A stretch of 10,567 bases of DNA, taken from positions 1 to 10,567 of the forward strand of contig JACRKK010000008.1 of assembly GCA_016219795.1 (NCBI GenBank), given 5' to 3'. The translations under genes were made by a program, and so were the position numbers. The notes beneath the pieces are model-generated. The model was not told where the DNA came from, made no database searches, and saw only the letters and a list, made by a program, of their open reading frames with translations. This stretch comes from Candidatus Woesearchaeota archaeon. Its GTDB lineage: Archaea > Nanobdellota > Nanobdellia > Woesearchaeales > JACRKL01. Positions 1-4,818 of the stretch are shown one piece after another (positions within the stretch are counted from its first letter, which is position 1; every line of letters starts with the position of its first letter).

Positions 1-54
1 AGACAAAACCATCAGAAATACCAGCATCCAACTGATAATGGACTTGATACGCAT
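1..54 (-). CDS. N-terminus of an exported or membrane protein (partial)
   Basis: Reading the minus strand from the ATG at 54-52 gives 18 codons, MRIKSIISWMLVFLMVLS, running off the window edge. A short basic N-terminus followed by a hydrophobic stretch is typical of a signal peptide or first membrane anchor. The start is supported by an AGGAG ribosome-binding site at 65-61, six bases upstream, and a TTTATATA box at 98-91 on the same strand, which would place transcription start near 68. Nothing of the mature protein is visible, so no function can be given. That a gene starts here is fairly secure. Confidence 0.6.
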   Translation of the reverse strand, partial: MRIKSIISWMLVFLMVLS

Positions 55-60
55 AGCTAG

Positions 61-98
61 CTCCTAATTAACGGGTTATGGCCAGACGAGTATATAAA
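61..98 (-). promoter_or_regulatory. TATA box and ribosome-binding site of the leftward gene
   Basis: On the minus strand TTTATATA (98-91) lies about 27 bases before a predicted start near 68. AGGAG (65-61) follows, six bases from the ATG at 54. The same bases read TATATAAA on the plus strand, so a weak rightward promoter role cannot be excluded. Confidence 0.55.
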
Positions 99-147
99 GG
101 TTGCGGTGGATTCACCCAAAGTGAGTAGTGGCTTTAAAAACAGTAGG

Positions 148-155
148 TTTATATA
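148..155 (+). promoter_or_regulatory. Archaeal TATA box of the nucleotidyltransferase gene
   Basis: TTTATATA is centred at 151.5, predicting transcription start around 177-180. That is within two or three bases of the ATG at 176, which suggests a leaderless or nearly leaderless mRNA. It also argues against the further upstream GTG at 128, which would precede the promoter. Confidence 0.55.
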
Positions 156-175
156 GTTGTATCCAACTACAACAC

Positions 176-802
176 ATGTTGTACTTAATAACAAAAATGC
201 TTACAAAGACTGATGTACGGGTACTGGAACTTTTCACTTCAAAAATAACTACTCCGCTTACCATCCGCGAAGTGTCCAAACAGATTCAGAAAGACCTCCA
301 TATAGTCCATCAGTCTATTAAAAAACTTCAAAATCAGAAATACCTCATGCGTTACCACGAAAAGCATCCTGGCCTGATTCTGAATTACAAAACACACCGG
401 GCTGACTTCTCCTACATCGAAAGCCTTAGGGCAGAAGCATTCCTAAAAAGAAATGCGTCTATTAGGGCACATATGTATTCCATTCTTGCAAAACTCCCTA
501 CTTCATTTTACAGTTTAATTATCTTTGGCTCGTATGCGTCTGGAAAAAACACCGAACAGTCTGACATCGACCTTCTGGTGATTTTGCCTCGCTACGATGA
601 AGCAATGGAACGAAGTCTCACAGCAATTCTCAGCATTTCTGTCAGGCCCTACCATCTGCAGATTGTAGGCGAGGAAAGTGTTCATGAAATGCTTGCCAAG
701 CGTGAAGAACTTAACGTCATGAACGAAACCCCTAATAACCACATCATTCTTTATGGTGCAGAGCAATTTTACAAACTGTTGGGTGAGCGGGACGTTAGAT
801 GA
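176..802 (+). CDS. Winged-helix / minimal nucleotidyltransferase (MntA-like antitoxin)
   Basis: The N-terminal ~60 residues form a winged helix-turn-helix: a start like MLTKTDVRVLELF, then an SKQIQKDLHIVHQSIKKL recognition segment. The C-terminal half is a minimal nucleotidyltransferase with the exact GSx10DxD signature (GSYASG...SDIDLL). In the type VII MntA/HepT systems such enzymes transfer AMP to, and silence, a HEPN ribonuclease; the winged helix probably lets this one autoregulate. A HEPN-like gene follows in an overlapping frame, supporting the pairing. ATG 176 is chosen because of the TATA box at 148-155. ATG 197 is an alternative that begins right at the winged helix, and GTG 128 is less likely. 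The gene is intact. The toxin-antitoxin role is inferred from family and neighbour. Confidence 0.8.
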   Translation: MLYLITKMLTKTDVRVLELFTSKITTPLTIREVSKQIQKDLHIVHQSIKKLQNQKYLMRYHEKHPGLILNYKTHRADFSYIESLRAEAFLKRNASIRAHMYSILAKLPTSFYSLIIFGSYASGKNTEQSDIDLLVILPRYDEAMERSLTAILSISVRPYHLQIVGEESVHEMLAKREELNVMNETPNNHIILYGAEQFYKLLGERDVR

Positions 803-969
803 TAAACAGTTGCGGAACATTGAAAAAAAAGTACCCCAGATGTTACTGGAAAGAGAACTCTCCCAGAAAGAAGGTAACAAAAAGTTGGTTTCCTTCTACA
901 CTGAAAACGGATTGCTTTCATTACAGACTGCAAGATTGCTTGCACTGATTTCTAAAGATAACACAGTAA

Positions 970-1037
970 AAAGAAAATTGGCCACCGTCGGTCAATAGAC
1001 CGACGGCATTCTCGCTTCGCTCGGGCCAATTTTCTTT
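970..1037. repeat. Nested palindrome inside the HEPN remnant
   Basis: Perfect 14-base outer arms (970-983 and 1024-1037, containing AAAATTGGCC / GGCCAATTTT) enclose a perfect 9-base hairpin (CCGTCGGTC, loop AATA, GACCGACGG; 985-1006) and the GC-rich sequence TTCTCGCTTCGCTCG. The structure resembles a REP- or MITE-like palindromic element. Its inner stem carries the TAG that interrupts the HEPN frame. Confidence 0.7.
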
Positions 1038-1041
1038 AACC

Positions 1042-1089
1042 CTGCGCCTTCCATTAAGCCACTAGTGAAAACACTAGTGGAATGCGCAG
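1042..1089. repeat. Second nested palindrome inside the HEPN remnant
   Basis: CCACTAGTG (1059-1067) and CACTAGTGG (1072-1080) form a 9-base stem with an AAAA loop. CTGCGC (1042-1047) and GCGCAG (1084-1089) form an outer stem. It starts four bases after the first palindrome ends, so the two together make a 120-base block of secondary structure. Confidence 0.65.
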
Positions 1090-1197
1090 ATTCAAACGCG
1101 GAAAATTCAGTGCACCGTGCTTTGGAATTTTATGAGAAAGCAGCAGGGATAATTAGCACCAAAAGAGGTCATCTATGAAGAAAGTTAGACCACCACC

Positions 1198-1266
1198 GGC
1201 GCAGACGCACCGGGGGTTGACCCCGACGGGGTGGTGCGTAGGAAATTTGCGCCGCAAGTCGCGGCG
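1198..1266. repeat. GC-rich nested inverted repeats between genes
   Basis: The noncoding stretch 1179-1322 contains concentric arms: GGCGCA/TGCGCC (1198-1203, 1248-1253), ACGCACC/GGTGCGT (1205-1211, 1233-1239) and GGGG-TTGA-CCCC (1213-1224). A further hairpin, CGCCGC-AAGTC-GCGGCG, lies at 1250-1266. Base composition is clearly richer in G+C than the flanking genes. It could be a palindromic mobile element or a structured RNA; the sequence does not decide. An open frame crossing it has no family resemblance. Confidence 0.5.
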
Positions 1267-1299
1267 GTTCATAATCTATCTACTGATAAAAACGCAACA

Positions 1300-1307
1300 T
1301 TTATTTA
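1300..1307 (+). promoter_or_regulatory. Candidate TATA box for the zinc-ribbon / alkyltransferase pair
   Basis: TTTATTTA is centred at 1303.5, predicting a start near 1330. That is close to the two in-frame ATGs at 1323 and 1332. The box is weaker than the others in this window. Confidence 0.35.
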
Positions 1308-1322
1308 GAGGAAAGTACAAAG

Positions 1323-1511
1323 ATGGGACTTATGCTACAGGGGACATCAAGATTGGGGAAATGTGTCTGCGGCGGAGATGTCTGGTGGGAACAGATGCTT
1401 GTAGAAATAGAAGGGAGATCGTTTGGTCACCAGAGTGTGGGGGTTTGTGACGATTGCCAGGCCCGTTATCTTCAGGATCATGTGGTAGATGCCATTGAAA
1501 GACAGCTTTGA
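1323..1511 (+). CDS. Small zinc-ribbon protein (YgiT/MqsA-like zinc finger)
   Basis: This 62-residue protein has a CxCGG knuckle (C14, C16) and a second VCDDC pair (C42, C45), separated by a strand-rich segment, and ends in a short helix (DHVVDAIERQL). The arrangement resembles YgiT-type zinc fingers, such as the N-terminal domain of MqsA antitoxins and many small archaeal proteins; these bind one zinc and often act with a partner. It overlaps the next gene by 23 bases, so the two are probably co-transcribed. AGAGG at 1308-1312 could serve the ATG at 1323, while the TATA box would suit a leaderless start at ATG 1332, giving 59 residues. Another reading frame across 1175-1450 is open but has no recognisable domain. 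Function is unknown; the zinc-binding call is moderately sure. Confidence 0.6.
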   Translation: MGLMLQGTSRLGKCVCGGDVWWEQMLVEIEGRSFGHQSVGVCDDCQARYLQDHVVDAIERQL

Positions 1512-1821
1512 TAAACCAACATTTCAGCACAAGGTACTCGCACTACTTCTCAAAATCCCTCAAGGAAAGGTAACCACTTATAAAGAGATTGCTCATGCCC
1601 TCGGGACTAGGGCGTATAGGGCAGTAGGACGGGCATTGCATACCAATAATAAACCCGATGCCTTCCCTTGCTATAAAGTGGTTGCAAGTGATGGGTTGCT
1701 TGGGGGTTATGCTAACGGTCCGGAAGAAAAGATACGTCGTCTTACAAAGGATGGCATCTTAGTAAGAAAGGGGCAAATTATTGATTTTGAAGAGTGTTGT
1801 TTTACCTTTGGGCGAGTTTAA
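1489..1821 (+). CDS. Alkylguanine-DNA alkyltransferase domain protein (MGMT family)
   Basis: The 110 residues match the DNA-binding/active-site domain of O6-alkylguanine-DNA alkyltransferases, which move an alkyl group from damaged guanine to a cysteine in the protein. Visible features are KIPQGKVTTYKEIA (22-35), the arginine-finger helix RAVGRAL (44-50), N53, and the active-site segment PCYKVV with C61, followed by GGYANG containing Y74. R44 to C61 is 17 residues, as in human R128 to C145. The canonical Cys-His-Glu triad is altered: Tyr62 replaces His and Asp88 sits at the Glu position. The Cys is kept, so this is not a cysteine-less alkyltransferase-like protein. There is no N-terminal MGMT domain, as is common for the short archaeal/bacterial forms. 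The gene overlaps the zinc-ribbon gene upstream. The family is confident; the activity is uncertain. Confidence 0.85.
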   Translation: MPLKDSFDKPTFQHKVLALLLKIPQGKVTTYKEIAHALGTRAYRAVGRALHTNNKPDAFPCYKVVASDGLLGGYANGPEEKIRRLTKDGILVRKGQIIDFEECCFTFGRV

Positions 1822-1826
1822 TAAGA

Positions 1827-1834
1827 TTAATAAA
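1827..1834 (+). promoter_or_regulatory. Candidate TATA box of the Lon-like protease operon
   Basis: TTAATAAA is centred 27 bases before the ATG at 1857, and no ribosome-binding site precedes that ATG. This fits a leaderless start, though the box is a weak match. Confidence 0.35.
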
Positions 1835-1856
1835 TGCCCCACTATCCCTCTAAGTC

Positions 1857-3647
1857 ATGAGAATCCAAAAACTACTCATCGCTGTTGTTGTGTTACTGGT
1901 TCTTATGTTTCCGGTGTGGGGAGCAACAGGGAGTATGAGACTTCTGGCTGTTTCAGGAGAGGAAAATGCGTTGCGCGGGATGGTTGCAGACCTGTCCCTT
2001 GAAATCCAGCCGGGAAGCGGTAGGGTTTTCATAGACACATTTCCACTCACCAAACTTGATACCCAAATATCCATACGATTTGCAAAAGAGGTCGCGTGTG
2101 ATTTTGTAGGGGTTGATTGTAGCAGATATGATTTTTTTTATACCATACGGGCAAATGCACCCATTATTGGCGGAGCAAGTGCCGGTAGTGCTGTCTCGGC
2201 ACTGACTGCTGCAATGCTGAAAGGACTGCCCGTGAACGACACCGTTGCCGTTACAGGGACTATCAATTCTGGAGGGATTATCGGACCGGTTGGGGGTCTG
2301 ACAGAAAAAATTACTGCGGCTGCAGATGATGGTGTCAAGATGGTGATCGTCCCTTCTGGGCAAATGCTCTACACCCCAAATCTTGAGGAAAATAGAAATA
2401 ATAGCAGCAATGTCACCACCAACGAAACTGAAATTAATCTAACAATGTATGCGCAAGAACAGGGCATTACTATTATTGGAGCTGAATCACTGGATGATGT
2501 GGTTACTGCAATTACCGGAGTAATGGTGGACAACGGCCTGCCAAAAATAGAAAATTTGGTCATTGATCCCACCTATGCTGCGGTTATGGCAAACCTTTCA
2601 ATCATGCTGTGCAATCGCTCAGAAACTATGCGGGAGGGGTTTATAGGGGCGTCGTTTACCAACGCCAGTTTGCAGAAGCACGCAGATCTTGCCCAGAATC
2701 TGACGCAGCTTGCAAAGAATGCTTCTTTTAAAGGGCAATACTACGCTGCAGCCTCATATTGCTTTGGTGCAAATACCAACTATCAGTACCTTTTCACCCT
2801 AGAGCAAAATTATTCTGCACAAGAACTGGAAATTAAGAAAGAGGAATTACTTGCAAGAATAACTGAGTTTAATGAACTGATTGAAAAAAAGGAGTTATCA
2901 TCTATCACTGACCTTGAGACATATATGATTGTCAAAGAGCGTCTGGATGAGGCCGAAGATATCCTCAACAACGAACCAATAAGGGCGCGGGAACTTGCAT
3001 ATGCAAAAGAGCGGGTGTATAGTGCTTTTGTCTGGGGTCACTTTTTTGACACAGGGGGGAAAAAATTGTCCTTGGATGAGGATCATCTCAGAGAAAGTTG
3101 TCTGGCAAAGATTGGGGAAGCACAGGAGCGTCTGCAGTATGTTCTGTTGTATCTTCCTGGTCTGTTGGAAGATGTAGAGGCGGAGATTGCAGACGCAGGT
3201 TATGATTATAACAATAAACAATATGAGATGTGCTTGTTTCGAGCAAGTAAAGCAAAAGCACAGGCTGATGTTGTTGTAAGTTTGCTTGGAGTGAAAGAAG
3301 GAAATCTTAAGAATATGTTTACAGTAAAGAAAAAACTAGTTAAGGGAGTTATAGCACATCAGCAAGAAGAGGGTTTCTTCCCGATTCTGGGGTATAGTTA
3401 TTACGAATATGCAACCAGTCTTGAAGAGGAGGATATTTCTTCTGCATTTTTATATTTGGAATATGCTCTAGAACTCAGCAAAGTTGATATTTACTTTAAG
3501 AATGGAAAACAGTCGTGGTCACCAAGACCTGAACATAAGCGGTTTGCGGGTATTTTTGTTGCCGGAGTGGTTACTGGGGTTTTGTGCTGTCTTCCTGCCT
3601 TGCGAAGAAAAAGAGAACAACAGATAAGACAAAGGAAGAAAAAATGA
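1857..3647 (+). CDS. Exported, membrane-anchored Lon-like (S16) serine protease
   Basis: The 596 residues begin with a signal peptide or anchor (MRIQK, then a hydrophobic run to about 22). A Lon-type proteolytic domain follows at ~25-225. The catalytic serine is S108 in GGASAG and the lysine K151 in GPVGGLTEK; the 43-residue spacing equals S679-K722 of E. coli Lon. There is no ATPase domain. N-glycosylation sequons cluster at 181-196 (NSS, NVT, NET, NLT), consistent with an outside location. Residues ~320-545 are helical and coiled-coil-like. A C-terminal membrane helix (563-582) ends in a strongly basic tail that should face the cytoplasm. This matches archaeal COG1750 predicted serine proteases. 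The protease domain would thus be ATP-independent and outside the cell. The TGA overlaps the next ATG, so the two genes are translationally coupled. Substrates are unknown. Confidence 0.85.
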   Translation: MRIQKLLIAVVVLLVLMFPVWGATGSMRLLAVSGEENALRGMVADLSLEIQPGSGRVFIDTFPLTKLDTQISIRFAKEVACDFVGVDCSRYDFFYTIRANAPIIGGASAGSAVSALTAAMLKGLPVNDTVAVTGTINSGGIIGPVGGLTEKITAAADDGVKMVIVPSGQMLYTPNLEENRNNSSNVTTNETEINLTMYAQEQGITIIGAESLDDVVTAITGVMVDNGLPKIENLVIDPTYAAVMANLSIMLCNRSETMREGFIGASFTNASLQKHADLAQNLTQLAKNASFKGQYYAAASYCFGANTNYQYLFTLEQNYSAQELEIKKEELLARITEFNELIEKKELSSITDLETYMIVKERLDEAEDILNNEPIRARELAYAKERVYSAFVWGHFFDTGGKKLSLDEDHLRESCLAKIGEAQERLQYVLLYLPGLLEDVEAEIADAGYDYNNKQYEMCLFRASKAKAQADVVVSLLGVKEGNLKNMFTVKKKLVKGVIAHQQEEGFFPILGYSYYEYATSLEEEDISSAFLYLEYALELSKVDIYFKNGKQSWSPRPEHKRFAGIFVAGVVTGVLCCLPALRRKREQQIRQRKKK

Positions 3648-4270
3648 CATCCAAATCCGGCCTTGCTATCATTTTGTCCAGGCTCCATGATTTCAGGGTG
3701 CACAATATTGCACTGGAACAATATTCCACCCCAAGTGAGATTGCCGCAGATTTGCTGTGGAATGCATACCTTCTTGGAGATATTAAAGGGAAAGTTATCC
3801 TCGATGCTGCCTGCGGTCCTGGATTCCTGGGAATTGGAGCATTAATTTTAGGCGCAAAGGGTGTGTTCTTTGTGGATATCAGTAGCGACGCTATCGGTCT
3901 TTGTAAAGAAAATTGTGAAGAGATTGCAAACACCCATTGCATTTATGGTAAGAAAGTATTTCTTCAGGAGGATATTGTAGAGTTTGGTGAGACCGTTGAT
4001 ACGGTCTTGCAAAACCCCCCATTTGGCGTGCAGAAGAAACACGCTGATCGGGTATTTATGGATACTGCATTGAATGTAGGGGGGGTTGTGTATACACTCC
4101 ATAAAAAAGAAAGCCGTGCATTTATTGAAGCGAGGGGTAAAGAAGCTGGGTTTGTGATGACTCATCTTTGGCCGTATGTATTTTCTATTGGAGCAACGCA
4201 ATCATTCCACAAAAAAGAAAGATATGTATTTGACGCTGCCTGTTTCAGGCTTAAAAAATCACTTCCTTGA
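3644..4270 (+). CDS. METTL5-like N6-adenine RNA methyltransferase
   Basis: This is a 208-residue class I S-adenosylmethionine methyltransferase. In order it shows QYSTP (26-30), LLWNAYLLGDIKGK (37-50), the SAM-binding loop DAACGPG (54-60), the acidic residue D78 ending strand two (VFFVDIS), and the catalytic NPPF (124-127) of N6-adenine methyltransferases. The QYxTP motif and LW.AY..GDI.GK block are typical of COG2263/METTL5 proteins. Human METTL5 methylates one adenine of 18S rRNA; an rRNA target here is inferred from the family. Human METTL5 needs the partner TRMT112, and none is visible here. ATG 3644 is chosen because it forms ATGA with the protease stop and has GGAAG just upstream; a longer frame from 3584 would read backwards into the protease's basic tail. 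Its 3' end overlaps the convergent CoaE-like gene by 12 bases. Confidence 0.85.
   Translation: MTSKSGLAIILSRLHDFRVHNIALEQYSTPSEIAADLLWNAYLLGDIKGKVILDAACGPGFLGIGALILGAKGVFFVDISSDAIGLCKENCEEIANTHCIYGKKVFLQEDIVEFGETVDTVLQNPPFGVQKKHADRVFMDTALNVGGVVYTLHKKESRAFIEARGKEAGFVMTHLWPYVFSIGATQSFHKKERYVFDAACFRLKKSLP
4238..4258 (-). terminator. T6 tract ending the signalling operon
   Basis: On the minus strand the TGA of the CoaE-like gene is followed at once by TTTTTT (4258-4253), then the hairpin GCCTG-AAA-CAGGC (4250-4238). T tracts are the main archaeal termination signal. The site lies inside the convergent methyltransferase coding region. Confidence 0.35.
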
Positions 4271-4818
4271 CAGGATCTTGATGATGGCAAATGTCTCCTG
4301 TCGTGTTTTTTGGAGAGAGTGGTTATAGATAACATAATCCGGTTTTTTGGGGGGGTGTTGAAAACGGGTGCGTTGCTGGAAATCTCGAGGGGTGTATTGA
4401 CTGCACATGCGTTTTTTTATCTCTGATAGGGGGGCTTTAACAAGAATAGTGACCTCAGCAATCTTGTCAAGTCCAAGCTCATAATAAAGGGCTGCATCGA
4501 TGACGTAATTACCCGGGGGATGTACCTGTTCCATGATTTTTTTCTGAAGGAGGGGGTGCATAATCTTGTTAAGGGTATGTTGAGTCTGCCGATTAAGGAA
4601 TGCCAGTGCTGCCAGTTTTTTCCGGTTGATTTTTCTTCCGGTAAGAATGGTGCTCCCAAATGCTGTGCATAATTTTTTTTTATATACGCATTACGCAGTA
4701 ATTTATGGCCGATAGTGTCAGCAGAGATTACCTTAAATTTTTTGGGGGGGAAAAAGGATGCAATCGTTGATTTTCCACACCCCATGATCCCCGTCACCAC
4801 TACAATCAAAGAGACCAC
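4259..4818 (-). pseudogene. coaE: CoaE-like dephospho-CoA kinase, frameshifted at an A9 tract
   Basis: The upstream frame carries a P-loop (TGIMGCGKST) and the substrate-side ISADTIG. The downstream frame continues the same family with AFGSTILTGRKINRKKLAAL, MHPLLQKK, VIDAALYYELGLDKI and the lid-side KKRM...RDFQQR. This is the CoaE pattern; the enzyme phosphorylates the ribose 3'-hydroxyl of dephospho-CoA. The frames join at nine adenines (plus-strand T9, 4673-4681). One extra A, or two fewer, gives a continuous protein of ~186 or 185 residues, close to a normal CoaE. The 5' end overlaps the kinase gene by 13 bases. GTG 4818 is possible, but TTG 4809 after GGTGG gives a more natural MIVVVTG start. 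Archaea often use an unrelated GTP-dependent enzyme, so this copy may have another substrate. A sequencing error, slippage or a true mutation are all possible. Confidence 0.65.
4269..4311 (+). terminator. Hairpin plus T6 after the methyltransferase gene
   Basis: GACAGGA (4269-4275) pairs with TCCTGTC (4296-4302) across a 20-base loop, and TTTTTT follows at 4306-4311. It begins at the methyltransferase stop codon, so it is a reasonable end for the protease-methyltransferase transcript. It lies within the antisense CoaE-like gene. The long loop lowers certainty. Confidence 0.35.

Larger units (their letters stand above)
783..1178 (+). pseudogene. HEPN-domain (HepT-like) toxin remnant, core lost, in-frame TAG
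   Basis: From the GTG at 783, overlapping the upstream gene by 20 bases, the frame encodes an acidic/basic helical N-terminus ending FYTENGLLSLQTARLLALIS. This resembles the first helix of archaeal HEPN proteins. The frame stops at TAG 996-998 inside a hairpin. It then stays open in the same frame to TGA 1176-1178, where the last ~25 residues (ENSVHRALEFYEKAAGII) resemble the last HEPN helix. The helices between, which normally carry the R-x4-6-H ribonuclease motif and the YYSMF-like segment, are absent; two palindromic blocks (970-1037 and 1042-1089) occupy their place. I read this as an inactivated toxin. ATG 753 is an alternative start. A short functional fragment ending at 998 is possible but would lack the active site. 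Confidence 0.6.

Noticed and set aside
128..175. Upstream GTG start for the nucleotidyltransferase
   Set aside because: The strong TATA box at 148-155 lies inside this extension, so transcripts would start after the GTG.
996..998. Possible recoding of the in-frame TAG (for example as pyrrolysine) with the adjacent hairpin as a signal
   Set aside because: Read through, the segment after TAG encodes palindromic DNA rather than HEPN core residues, so the gene would still lack its active site; erosion explains it better.
1175..1450. A 91-codon open frame on the plus strand across the GC-rich repeats
   Set aside because: It begins inside the HEPN stop region, is rich in Arg and Pro from palindromic DNA, and overlaps the better-supported zinc-ribbon gene in another frame.
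3584..3643. Upstream in-frame extension of the methyltransferase
   Set aside because: It lies in the protease's membrane helix and basic tail; the ATGA overlap at 3644 gives a normal family N-terminus.
3571..3942. A 123-codon minus-strand open frame opposite the protease/methyltransferase junction
   Set aside because: It is antisense to two well-supported genes and has no family resemblance.
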